Shown here: in pieces, positions 51,219-59,870 of the stretch
Layout: each line of letters starts with the position of its first letter
How positions within the stretch are numbered: position 1 is the first letter of the stretch
Origin: a virus
Strand: one strand, 5' to 3'
Length of the DNA: 64,000 nucleotides
IMG/VR virus record: IMGVR_UViG_3300037521_000114
Span: 37,195 to 101,194 of that record
The notes under the pieces: model-generated
Seen by the model: the letters and a program-made list of their open reading frames with translations, nothing else
What the model was told of the DNA's origin: nothing
Databases searched by the model: none
Position numbers and translations under genes: made by a program

Positions 51219-51823
51219 TTGATCAGAGATACCTGACAATTTATAAGCAGTATCAACCAGCTATGACATTCAGAGAGTTCATACTGCTTATTCTTGTTTA
51301 TGAGGAAAAGTACGATTTCTTAGTGATCGCTCATGGTGACAATTTCATAGAGTTTACTCACGCTATCAGACAGTTAGAGAGTAGTGGACTCATAAAGTGG
51401 CATGGTGAGAATCCTGAAGAAGTTATCCTGCGTAAGGCAGGAGAGGATTTATTTAAAAAACATGTTGGAAAGAAGAAAAAGATATTTACAGCAAAAGAAG
51501 TAGGACAATGGTTCCAGTCTTGGCGAGAGATATTCCCAGAGGGTGTTAACTCCGGTGGTTATCGTTATCGTGGTGATAAGGCTGAAGGACTCAAAAAAAT
51601 GATTAAATTTGTCAACGACAATGACTATACAGTAGAACAGATATTCCAAGCTACAAGAGACCACGTAGAAAGATTTTCCTTTAAAGGTTACGCATATATG
51701 CAACAAGCACATTTCTTCATTTACAAGCAAGGTGTAGGATCGAATCTCGCAAATGAGTGCGAAAGTCTAAGTGAACGTAAACCTAAAAAGGAAGGAGAAC
51801 AGTATGGCAGATCAGTCGTCTAG
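51215..51823 (+). CDS. Winged-helix replication-region protein (202 aa)
   Basis: 202 residues. Residues about 15-75 look like a winged helix (FIEFTHAIRQLESSGLIKWH, followed by a wing). A second helical part has EVGQWFQSWREIFPEGVNSG and ends with a charged tail. It overlaps the DnaB-like helicase gene by 20 bases. A helicase loader or replication organiser is plausible by position but I cannot show it. Confidence 0.55.
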   Translation: MIDQRYLTIYKQYQPAMTFREFILLILVYEEKYDFLVIAHGDNFIEFTHAIRQLESSGLIKWHGENPEEVILRKAGEDLFKKHVGKKKKIFTAKEVGQWFQSWREIFPEGVNSGGYRYRGDKAEGLKKMIKFVNDNDYTVEQIFQATRDHVERFSFKGYAYMQQAHFFIYKQGVGSNLANECESLSERKPKKEGEQYGRSVV

Positions 51824-52757
51824 AATCCTACCAACCATATCCTTAGAAGACGCAGCTCGTAAAGAGTTACTCTACATGAAGGGTCGTATGGAAGGTAACA
51901 TCAAATCCCTCAAGACACCGTGGAAGAAATTCAATAAAGCGGGTATGGATGGTCTTGAATGGGGATCAATCATAACGATTGCAGGTATGTCAGGGAGTGG
52001 TAAAACAGCAATTCTCAATGAGTTAGAAACAGGTTTGTTTGAACTCAACCCAAACGAGAATTTCGCAGTACTATCATTCAATTTTGAAATGGTCGCAAGA
52101 AGATTAGTAGGCAGAAAGATTTCCAAGAAATTAAAAAGAACCACAACGCAACTCTACAACGCAGATTTAGATACTCCAAGCGCAAATATGACAAAGGATG
52201 TTTATCAGAAAGCAGTAGATTATGCAAAAAGCATTAAGGACTTACCCTTGTGGTATGTTGACATTCCCGGTACAGTACAAGAGATATGTAATACTGTAGA
52301 GTATTTTGCTATGGGAATGGAAGAAAATGTCGATAAGGCAGTCCTTGTCACGCTTGACCATTCGATTTTGGTCAAGAAGTTTGGTGAACAGAACCAGTTA
52401 CAAACTCTTTATGAGTTGGCTGCTATGTTCAATGGACTAAAGAAAAAAATCAAAGCATCGTTTGTTATTGTGAGTCAGTTAAATAGGGGCATTGAAAATG
52501 TAGATAGAATACAGAACAAGAACCTTCACTACCCACAAAAAAGCGATGTATTCGGGGCAGACGCATTGTACCAGTATAGTGACATATTTCTGGTTACTCA
52601 CCGTCCTGAAATGTTGAATCTCAGAGCGTACGGACCTTCTGATCTTGAAGTTAAGGATGTAGTTTATTGGCATTTCCTAAAACTCAGAGAAGGAGAACCA
52701 TTTATCGCTAAGATGAGAAACAACCTGAAATACAATCAAATCTTAGATTATGATTGA
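51804..52757 (+). CDS. dnaB: DnaB-like replicative helicase (317 aa)
   Basis: 317 residues from MADQSSRILPTISLEDAARK. The Walker A is ITIAGMSGSGKTAILNEL (near 65), Walker B-type VLVTLDHSILVKKFG, and a later KASFVIVSQLNRGIENVDRI matches the DnaB-family RecA core (motif H3/H4). The N-terminal DnaB domain is absent, so the protein is a core helicase only. The gene is followed by a P-loop ATPase, SSB and primase, which is a replisome order. Confidence 0.82.
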   Translation: MADQSSRILPTISLEDAARKELLYMKGRMEGNIKSLKTPWKKFNKAGMDGLEWGSIITIAGMSGSGKTAILNELETGLFELNPNENFAVLSFNFEMVARRLVGRKISKKLKRTTTQLYNADLDTPSANMTKDVYQKAVDYAKSIKDLPLWYVDIPGTVQEICNTVEYFAMGMEENVDKAVLVTLDHSILVKKFGEQNQLQTLYELAAMFNGLKKKIKASFVIVSQLNRGIENVDRIQNKNLHYPQKSDVFGADALYQYSDIFLVTHRPEMLNLRAYGPSDLEVKDVVYWHFLKLREGEPFIAKMRNNLKYNQILDYD

Positions 52758-52782
52758 TGTCAAACCAAGTAATTTTTAAAAC

Positions 52783-53466
52783 ATGAGCGAGATTATTGCG
52801 GTAGTCGGTCAAACCGGCACTGGTAAGTCAACTTCAATTAAGAATCTTAACCCTAAGGAGACTGTTATCATTGGTATCATTGAGAAACAGCTTCCTTTTC
52901 GGGGATGGAAGAAGGACTTCACCACTGGAATCCAGCAAGGCGGTAATTTATTGGTAAGTCATGATTCAGCTCAGATCGTAAAAGTTCTGAAGTATATTAG
53001 TGCAAGCAGACCTGAAATTAAGCAGATTGTTATTGATGATTTTCAGTACATTATGAGTACTGAGTTCATGAATAGAGCTGCTGAAACAGGATGGCAGAAG
53101 TTCACTGATATTGCGAAGCACGTTTGGGATGTAATAAGCACCGCAAAGAGTCTCAGAGAAGACCTTAAAGTGTTCATCCTAAGCCATGATGAGATTATTA
53201 CCGAGAACTTTGCACCAAAGCGTAAGATTAAAACAATCGGAAAACTATTAGACGATAAAATTACACTCGAAGGATTATTTACCATAGTGCTTTTTACAGA
53301 TGTTCAGAAAAATAAGGATAAAGAAGGATTAGAATATAGTTTTATTACTCAGAATGATGGTACGACCACAGCGAAATCACCAGATGGAATGTTCGAGACT
53401 CTCAATGTCCCAAACGACCTTGCTGCTTTAATCAGTAAGATCAATGCGTACTACGAGGGCGATTAA
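52783..53466 (+). CDS. P-loop ATPase, Sak4/AAA_24-like recombination protein (227 aa)
   Basis: 227 residues. Walker A is VVGQTGTGKSTSIKNL (near 7-20) and Walker B is IKQIVIDDFQYIM. Later LKVFILSHDEIITENFAPKR looks like a sensor. This pattern fits the small ATPases placed beside SSB in many phages (Sak4-like, RecA-fold, annealing accessory). It probably loads or handles single-stranded DNA in recombination. The family name is from recognition only. Confidence 0.68.
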   Translation: MSEIIAVVGQTGTGKSTSIKNLNPKETVIIGIIEKQLPFRGWKKDFTTGIQQGGNLLVSHDSAQIVKVLKYISASRPEIKQIVIDDFQYIMSTEFMNRAAETGWQKFTDIAKHVWDVISTAKSLREDLKVFILSHDEIITENFAPKRKIKTIGKLLDDKITLEGLFTIVLFTDVQKNKDKEGLEYSFITQNDGTTTAKSPDGMFETLNVPNDLAALISKINAYYEGD

Positions 53467-53498
53467 CCTTATTTTCTAACAATGTAAATTTTAAATCA

Positions 53499-54284
53499 AT
53501 GGGATTTAATTCAAATGCGTCAGATAAACCAGTTTTCAAAGAGATTAAACTCTATACAGGTTTACATAACCTGAAGGTCGTAGCTATCAATCCAACCAAA
53601 TCTGAGTTGGAGAAGATGGGTTATAAACCTCAAAATGATCCGGTTTACCTCACTGAAGAGGAAAAAGTGACGAAGCTCAGATTGGATTTTCACCTGCTTG
53701 GTACTGCTCCTAACGGAGACAATATCATGACCAAGGTGGCTTTCTTTCTTGAGAATCAGCACAGAGTCAATAAAGACGGTACTAAGAGTGAGTTCATAAA
53801 TGACTTTGGTCGGACTGCTTGGAGTATTGAAGGAGATATTGAGAACCCTCCTACAGGTCTGACATGGTTCAAGCATGAGACTGCTCGACGGTCTTATGTA
53901 GGTGAAGCTGATGTTCATCTGTTCCTCGTGAACTGGTTGAATATTGGACCAGAAGATGAAGCAAAGCTGGAAAAATACCTCTCTTTATTTGAGGAGGATT
54001 ACAGTGAACTTCTTGGACTTCTCGGAGGAAACAGTGACAACGAGATTCGTGTCCTGTTGACCGTGAGGGACAGCAAATACCAAAGTGTCTATAACAGGTA
54101 CTTTGATCGTGCTTCCAACAAGAGGACTAACTATTGGGACTCCCATATCAAGAGTCAAACTGCCAATGGTTATGCCTTGAAGGAAGATTACAGCAACTCC
54201 CTGCATTTTCAGGAGTGGGTTGAAGCACCAACCTCACCTGAGGCAGGAGCAGGAGCACCGAAGAAGGAAGACGACCCGTTTTAG
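53499..54284 (+). CDS. ssb: Single-stranded DNA-binding protein (261 aa)
   Basis: 261 residues. The C-terminus is GAGAPKKEDDPF, the acidic Asp-Asp-Pro-Phe tip that SSB uses to bind partner proteins. The body is strand-rich (KLRLDFHLLGTAPNGDNIMT). Helix and loop segments follow, longer than cellular SSBs, as in many phage SSBs. It lies between the P-loop ATPase and the primase, which fits. The oligonucleotide fold was not aligned. Confidence 0.72.
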   Translation: MGFNSNASDKPVFKEIKLYTGLHNLKVVAINPTKSELEKMGYKPQNDPVYLTEEEKVTKLRLDFHLLGTAPNGDNIMTKVAFFLENQHRVNKDGTKSEFINDFGRTAWSIEGDIENPPTGLTWFKHETARRSYVGEADVHLFLVNWLNIGPEDEAKLEKYLSLFEEDYSELLGLLGGNSDNEIRVLLTVRDSKYQSVYNRYFDRASNKRTNYWDSHIKSQTANGYALKEDYSNSLHFQEWVEAPTSPEAGAGAPKKEDDPF

Positions 54285-54295
54285 TATAATTTGAT

Positions 54296-55330
54296 ATGGC
54301 ATTTTCTACACCTGACAGTAAACTTACCAAGGAAAATATTCTCAAGAAACTTGATAGCTATCAGCTATTTAAGGCTTACTGCAAGAATTTTGTAGCTCTT
54401 GATAAGATGTTCAAAAGTGAGTTTCGTAAGGATAGTAAACCATCGTGCCATATCATCGTATGGGAAGGAGACCTTCTATATAAAGATTTTGGAGATAAAG
54501 GATACCGTATATTTGATTACATCGGACGTAAGCATGACACTGATTTTTTAGGAGCATTGAAAATTGTGAACAAAGACTTTAATTTGGGTCTTGGTTCTAC
54601 CTCAATGAGTAGTCCCTCTCTGGTAACTCCGGAGAGGGCTACTTTTGATATAGATCAATTTGAACGTAAACCTACAATTATTGATGTCAAGAAACGTAGA
54701 TGGACAAGTGCAGACAGAGCATATTGGGCACAGTATGAAATACCGCCAAAGCTCCTATTGTATCATAAAATCTACTCTATTGAAGCCTACATGATTGACA
54801 GTAAATTTCAGGATAATGTATCCTATCGTGTCAATCCCTACCAACTTGTCTATGTAATGGATTACTATTGGCACGATGGTATATTCCGAAGGAAGTTATA
54901 CTTTCCTCAGAATACAGGTAGAAATAGATTCATATCCAATGTCGATAATACTATAGTACAGGGATGGACTCTCCTTCCAAAGAACGGAAGTGACATTCTC
55001 TTCGTAACCAAGAGTTATAAGGATATTTTGACCTTTAACTTACATGGTTATTGGGCGATAGCTCCCAATAGTGAACAATCGTTTATACCAGAACAAGTAA
55101 TGGATAAACTGAAGCAAAGATTCAGTAACATATTTGTGTGGTTCGATAACGATGAGAGTGGTATAGATGGTGGCAAATCCTTTGCAAAAAGATTTAAGCT
55201 GATTTCTACTCATAATCCTATTGGTGAACCTAAAGACCCTTCTGATTACGTGAAAGAATATGGCTCGAAAGAGTTTGATACACTTGTAACTCAATTCTTA
55301 GATGAACGACATAATAGTTATCGTCCGTGA
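54296..55330 (+). CDS. Toprim DNA primase (344 aa)
   Basis: 344 residues. The N-terminal part has SEFRKDSKPSCHIIVWEGDL and DLLYKDFGDKGYRIFDYIGR, similar to the CHC2-type domain of phage primases, but the usual zinc Cys set is absent. The C-terminal Toprim domain has ILFVTKSYKDILTFNLHGYW, then the Asp-x-Asp centre FVWFDNDESGIDGGKSF. It makes primers for the replisome encoded by its neighbours. It overlaps the resolvase by 29 bases. Confidence 0.8.
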   Translation: MAFSTPDSKLTKENILKKLDSYQLFKAYCKNFVALDKMFKSEFRKDSKPSCHIIVWEGDLLYKDFGDKGYRIFDYIGRKHDTDFLGALKIVNKDFNLGLGSTSMSSPSLVTPERATFDIDQFERKPTIIDVKKRRWTSADRAYWAQYEIPPKLLLYHKIYSIEAYMIDSKFQDNVSYRVNPYQLVYVMDYYWHDGIFRRKLYFPQNTGRNRFISNVDNTIVQGWTLLPKNGSDILFVTKSYKDILTFNLHGYWAIAPNSEQSFIPEQVMDKLKQRFSNIFVWFDNDESGIDGGKSFAKRFKLISTHNPIGEPKDPSDYVKEYGSKEFDTLVTQFLDERHNSYRP

Positions 55331-55796
55331 CTTTGAGTATAGGTATTGTTTAGCAAAGAAGACAAGAAAGACAGGGAATCCTAAGTGGTGGACTATCAAT
55401 GGTCAAGGACTATATAGTGCTACCCTACATTTCCGAGCCAGAGATAAGCTAACAAAGTATTTCCACAAGTATCTATCAAAATATATCAAGCGACAGATTT
55501 CCAGAGAACAAATTATCGAGCTTAACAATCACATTTTTCCCGGCTCATCCTTAAAACTATCCATTTCCTTAGACATTTACGACATACGTAGAGGCAAGAT
55601 GCCTGACGTGAGTAATCTATGGTTATGGACCAAATGGTTTGAGGACGCTTTGCAGGAGTCACGAATAATTCCGGACGATAATCCGGACTATGTACAGGAA
55701 AGCGGACGCACTCGCTATCATTTCGTTGATAGTCAAGAGGAGCGTAGACTCGTTTTCAAATTGAGACTTATAGATATTAACAAAAAAACCTTATGA
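55302..55796 (+). CDS. rusA: RusA-like Holliday junction resolvase (164 aa)
   Basis: 164 residues. The centre has KMPDVSNLWLWTKWFEDALQ followed by SRIIPDDNPDYVQESG, matching the Asp...Asn...Lys...Asp-Ala pattern and second Asp pair of RusA endonucleases. The N-terminus is a strand region. It resolves recombination junctions before packaging. It overlaps the primase gene by 29 bases and the ubiquitin-like gene by four bases, so it shares their transcript. Confidence 0.72.
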   Translation: MNDIIVIVRDFEYRYCLAKKTRKTGNPKWWTINGQGLYSATLHFRARDKLTKYFHKYLSKYIKRQISREQIIELNNHIFPGSSLKLSISLDIYDIRRGKMPDVSNLWLWTKWFEDALQESRIIPDDNPDYVQESGRTRYHFVDSQEERRLVFKLRLIDINKKTL

Positions 55797-56578
55797 TCAT
55801 GAGGAAAGCAATATTGAAATTGACCACCCAAAAAGACCTGATCAATCATCAAACCGATGCAAGAACATTCGGTGAGCTGAAAAAAGAAATGAAGCAGGTC
55901 AAATGGAGTGGAATGAGGGTAGTGGAACGTTCCACTAAAGCTACTCTTCAGATGGACGATGCTACTCTCCCACAGGGAGATTTCGTCCTGTTTCTTGTAC
56001 CTGAGAAGGTCAAGAGTGGAAAGAAAACCAGTGGTGGTACTGAGGAACTCAGCAAGAATATTGAAGAGTGTTCCTACAATGAGTGTAGGAGTCACATGAG
56101 CTGGTTGAACCGGAACAAGGATGCAAATCTGGATATGTCCGGTGGTACTGCTTCCCTTCAGATGCAGTTGAGCAAGTATTACAAGAAGAATCCTGCTGGT
56201 ACATCTGCTACTAAGAAAGTAGCTCCAAAAGCAGCTCCTAAAGCTGAGGCTAAGAAGCCTGTAGCAAAGAAGCCTGAACCTGCTCCTGAAGCTGTTCCTG
56301 AAATGAGCAAGAAGGAGAAGAAAGCTGCTAAAAAGGCTGCGAAAGCTGCTAAAAATCAGCAAGAAGAAGCTCCTGTACCAACCGATCCTATCGAGATCAT
56401 TGAAGCATCTCGTGAGAAGATCAACAAGGCTGTTGATCAGATCGTGCTGGAATTGATTGAGAATGGTGGAACTGTACCTGCTGTACTTCAGTACACTGAG
56501 GATGATCTCAACAAAGAGATGAATAAAATCCACAATGCACTGAGAACCAGTAGGACTAATGCAGTTTACATCCAGTAG
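55793..56578 (+). CDS. Ubiquitin-like protein precursor with Gly-Gly and C-terminal extension (261 aa)
   Basis: 261 residues. Residues about 4-75 fit a beta-grasp ubiquitin-like domain: strand RKAILKLTT, helix TFGELKKEMKQV, then strands ATLQMDDATLPQGDFVLFLV. Right after it, residues 75-85 read SGKKTSGGTEE, placing Gly81-Gly82 at the position of the ubiquitin tail. The rest is a Cys-bearing helical part (about 90-125) and a Lys/Ala-rich tail (about 150-200) with an acidic end. A second SGGT occurs at 116-119. The JAB gene downstream could cleave after Gly82. No similar fold was checked by search. Confidence 0.6.
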   Translation: MIMRKAILKLTTQKDLINHQTDARTFGELKKEMKQVKWSGMRVVERSTKATLQMDDATLPQGDFVLFLVPEKVKSGKKTSGGTEELSKNIEECSYNECRSHMSWLNRNKDANLDMSGGTASLQMQLSKYYKKNPAGTSATKKVAPKAAPKAEAKKPVAKKPEPAPEAVPEMSKKEKKAAKKAAKAAKNQQEEAPVPTDPIEIIEASREKINKAVDQIVLELIENGGTVPAVLQYTEDDLNKEMNKIHNALRTSRTNAVYIQ

Positions 56579-56600
56579 AAGTTGTTTGTGGTTTTTACAT

Positions 56601-56641
56601 GAAGGGGTGTGAGGGAGTGATCCTTTGCACCTCTTCCTTTT
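56601..56641 (+). terminator. Attenuator-like hairpin between Ubl and E2 genes
   Basis: GAAGGGGTG (56601-56609) pairs with CACCTCTTC (56628-56636) through nine pairs (one G-T) and is followed by CTTTTAAAT. It lies in the 75-base gap between the ubiquitin-like gene and the E2-like gene. If it terminates part of the transcripts, modifier would be made in excess of enzymes. Confidence 0.65.
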
Positions 56642-56653
56642 AAATAGATAGCT

Positions 56654-58687
56654 ATGAACATAGATCAAAACGAAAGACCTGAAGAAGGACCTGATGAAGA
56701 GGAAATTACTGATCATCAAGCTGTTGCTGATGTACTTAGTAATGGAGAAACTTATGAGAATCTTACTTTAGATGGTTTAAGAGAAGTTGTAGAGGATGTT
56801 TTAGGAGAAGCAGATGAGGAAGTTGTACAAGAAATGGCTCAAGTTGAAAGGATTTTAGATGCTTCTGATACAGCAAGAGTATCACGGATTGATACGTCAA
56901 TGATTCCACCGGGAATGAGTGTAGAAGATTATGTAGAACATTATCGAGCTACAGGAACTCTTATTACTGAATCCACTGCTATTCCATCATCTTATCAAGG
57001 TAGTTCTACTGACGCAACTAATGTGTCATCACCTACTCAGACAACTGATGCAATAGCACTTGATGAGGAACTGGCTCAAACTATCGGTAGATTGGTTGAT
57101 GAGGGTACAGTTGTAATTGATCCAGAGGAAGGTGCTGCTGTCATATTAGGTGGAGAGGAACAAAAACCTGAACCACCAAAAGATGAGACTCCCAAGCAGA
57201 GGAGAGCAAGACAGCGTAAGGAAAATCCTGATCATTACAAGCAGGTTGCAACCCTTCATCTTGCTGATAAGCATATTCGTCAGAAAATGCAACTCAGGCA
57301 AAAGACCAGAGTAATGATTAGTGATGGTACTGTGAAGCCTAATGAACTGTTTATCACTACCAATGGGATTATATTCTCAACAAGTGATGAGATTACTTTC
57401 AACAATCCTAATATGACACAGCACACTATCATATTTGACAAGAACTTTAATGAGATTTCTTCTGTACGAAGTAAATCACATCGCTTTAAGCGAGTGTACC
57501 TGAAGCAGATAGGTCTCGATAATGTTCGTGCAAATCCTAATATTCATAAAGGAGTTGTCGTTGAAAGAGATGTGTTTATGGAATCCAAAGGTCGGAAATT
57601 GAAAATTATCCGAAGAAAAGATATGCCTTTCCATAGTATTATGCAATGCAGGAAAATTATCGTAAAAGGTTTTGAAAGAGCAGAGAGAAGTATCAACTGG
57701 TTAGTATCAAGTTTAAGGAATGTTTTCCCGGAAGAAGACTTTGATGTATTCTATCCGGTAAGCAACCATGATACTGAAGTTATGTTCACTATTATGATGC
57801 GTTTCAGAGATATTGAAATAACAAATTCGATTGAACTGACACATCAGATTGGTGATATGATTGTCAAGATGTATGGTACTTGTTATCCTACAAAAGAAGG
57901 TGTTAGGGTAGCAATGTCATCAGGTGTATATGGAACCAGAATGACATTCGATATAACAGATGCTATTTCAAAATATCAACATTCTCACCTTCCTTCAGCA
58001 CTGAACAACTTTAATAGTTTCTGTACAGGAGAACAATATTATGGATCAGACGGAATGTTAGATAACATGACATTTGAATCACTTCTGTATCGTCTTGGTG
58101 AGCTTGTCAGGTGGGAATCCCTTGAGGGTGGACCACACATGAGGATGGAGAATATTTCATTACTTGGAAATAGGTTTAGTCTAAAAAGCGATTTTAGTCG
58201 TAAAGACGGATACACAAAAAGGCTTATTCATGTTATCAAAGAGAAGCCTGAAGGATTCGATGTATTTGCAAGCTGCTTCTCTATCTATAATGATAAGGGT
58301 GTAGTACGTTTTAGAGCTGATAAACCAAGATTTTACTCGACATTTATTAAAACTATTGGTAAGCAGAATATCAAGAATATTCATGCTTCCTCAGGTATGG
58401 ATTTATATTCTTATGATGAATCTACTAATGTTTTCAAGATGATTAAATCACGAAGGGTAAATAGTCCGAAAGAAATGCGTAAAAAGGCAATCGCTAATTT
58501 ACAATCCTTTCAGCCTATCTATATGAATGGAAAGTATAATCGTATAATACTTGATAGTACTGATTCTGAAGACCTTATAAATCAATTAAATTTGTGCCCT
58601 CATCCTAATACGATGGATGATATTGCGAACCATATACTGTTTAAATTAACTGAAAAATTAAATGAGCATGGGAAAACCAGCGAATAA
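56654..58687 (+). CDS. E2-like protein with His-Ser-His and active-site Cys (677 aa)
   Basis: 677 residues. Residues 1-190 are acidic and low complexity. Residues about 330-510 contain a likely UBC/RWD-type core: helix GFERAERSINWLVSSLRNVF, strands EVMFTIMMRFRDIEITNS, then YQHSHLPSALNNFNSFCTGE, in which H443-S-H445 and C457-x-G match the His-x-His...Cys-x-Gly signature of prokaryotic E2-like proteins. RWESLEGGPHMRMENI follows. The remaining 170 residues are strand-rich. The Cys would carry the modifier thioester. It overlaps the JAB gene by 26 bases. The E2 call is by motif and operon context and needs structure prediction. Confidence 0.6.
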   Translation: MNIDQNERPEEGPDEEEITDHQAVADVLSNGETYENLTLDGLREVVEDVLGEADEEVVQEMAQVERILDASDTARVSRIDTSMIPPGMSVEDYVEHYRATGTLITESTAIPSSYQGSSTDATNVSSPTQTTDAIALDEELAQTIGRLVDEGTVVIDPEEGAAVILGGEEQKPEPPKDETPKQRRARQRKENPDHYKQVATLHLADKHIRQKMQLRQKTRVMISDGTVKPNELFITTNGIIFSTSDEITFNNPNMTQHTIIFDKNFNEISSVRSKSHRFKRVYLKQIGLDNVRANPNIHKGVVVERDVFMESKGRKLKIIRRKDMPFHSIMQCRKIIVKGFERAERSINWLVSSLRNVFPEEDFDVFYPVSNHDTEVMFTIMMRFRDIEITNSIELTHQIGDMIVKMYGTCYPTKEGVRVAMSSGVYGTRMTFDITDAISKYQHSHLPSALNNFNSFCTGEQYYGSDGMLDNMTFESLLYRLGELVRWESLEGGPHMRMENISLLGNRFSLKSDFSRKDGYTKRLIHVIKEKPEGFDVFASCFSIYNDKGVVRFRADKPRFYSTFIKTIGKQNIKNIHASSGMDLYSYDESTNVFKMIKSRRVNSPKEMRKKAIANLQSFQPIYMNGKYNRIILDSTDSEDLINQLNLCPHPNTMDDIANHILFKLTEKLNEHGKTSE

Positions 58688-59870
58688 TAAAAAAGAGAAG
58701 GTTGAATATCCCCTGTATGAGATGGAAGAAAAAGGTAAATTGATTTTGCCACCTGAAATCTTATCACAGATTACATTCCTTCATTCCCATGTTGGGAGAA
58801 CGGAGTGGTCAGGGATGCTATTGTATGATGTGATCAATGGTAATCCTTCAAAGCCTGAAACTTTCGAGCTTGAGGTAAAACACATTTTCCTGATGGACAT
58901 TGGTTCAGCAGCTTATACCGAATATGAAGCAGATGGTGACATTGTGGACATCTATGACAACATTCCTGAAGCAATGGAATGGAAGACAGGTCATGTTCAC
59001 AGTCATCATGATATGACCACATATTTCTCTACTACAGATATGGGTGAACTTCACGATAACGTGGATAAGCACAACTATTATCTGTCTCTGATCGTGGCTT
59101 TCAACGGCAGTTATACTGCTAAAGTTGCGTTCCTGAGTGACATGGAGACTACATCCAAGATGACTTTCAAGGATGATTCTGGTAACATCAAGAGTTTCAA
59201 GCAGAAGAAAATGGAGAGGCACATGGTTGTTATCAACATGAGGATTCTGTTTGCTGAACTTGGTGGATTCTTTTCTGCTCGTTTAACTGAACTTGTTGCA
59301 AAAGAAGAAGCAGCAAAGGAGGCAGCAGAAAAGGCAGCAGAAAAGGAAAGAACGAAAGCTGGTTATAAATATGGAGGATATGGTGGTCAACACAATAGTC
59401 ATTTCCATAATCAGAATATGGATGAACTTCCACGTCATTCTATCGGGAGTAAAATCATTCCTGACAAAATGACATCTTGGGAGATCGAAAACCTGACAAA
59501 AAGCATATTGATGCTTGAGGCTCATCCAGCAGGAAACGTCTATTCAATTCTGCATCAGGTGGCTCGTGAGGATCAGAATATGGACCTTTATCCAGACTAT
59601 TTAATGTGTAATGCCGAAGCTATAATTGATGAGTATTTTGATGATCCTTTAGCTGACGATGAATATGCTATCGTCATAAAAGAATGTATCATGTGTATCA
59701 AGAAATACGAAGGCGTTGTTGCTCTTGCACCGATTACCACAGTAATTTGTGAATCTCTCGCTGTAATTGCTCAAGGATACGAGGAAGGCGGTGTGCGTGA
59801 GGTTGACCAAGAGGATGAAGGAAGCATAGCAGCACAACTGGAAAAAGCAGAAAAGGAGCTTAAATTATGA
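58662..59870 (+). CDS. JAMM/JAB metalloprotease, deubiquitinase-like (402 aa)
   Basis: 402 residues. The JAMM site is complete: Glu48 in RTEWSGMLLY, His113 and His115 in GHVHSHHDM, Ser123 and Asp126 in YFSTTDMGEL. The N-terminal 200 residues are the JAB core, the middle is a Lys/Ala/Glu-rich linker with a Gly/His segment (YGGYGGQHNSHFHNQNMDEL), and the last 150 are a helical domain. Phage tail JAB proteins exist, but this one lies in the replication region beside E1- and E2-like genes, so removal or processing of a ubiquitin-like modifier is favoured. Two Met starts (residues 1 and 3) are possible. Confidence 0.85.
   Translation: MSMGKPANNKKEKVEYPLYEMEEKGKLILPPEILSQITFLHSHVGRTEWSGMLLYDVINGNPSKPETFELEVKHIFLMDIGSAAYTEYEADGDIVDIYDNIPEAMEWKTGHVHSHHDMTTYFSTTDMGELHDNVDKHNYYLSLIVAFNGSYTAKVAFLSDMETTSKMTFKDDSGNIKSFKQKKMERHMVVINMRILFAELGGFFSARLTELVAKEEAAKEAAEKAAEKERTKAGYKYGGYGGQHNSHFHNQNMDELPRHSIGSKIIPDKMTSWEIENLTKSILMLEAHPAGNVYSILHQVAREDQNMDLYPDYLMCNAEAIIDEYFDDPLADDEYAIVIKECIMCIKKYEGVVALAPITTVICESLAVIAQGYEEGGVREVDQEDEGSIAAQLEKAEKELKL

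Noticed and set aside
55733-56719. 328-codon minus-strand frame opposite the ubiquitin-like gene
   Set aside because: It is antisense to a coupled plus-strand gene, crosses into the next gene, and reads as Ser/Leu/Phe-rich shadow sequence.
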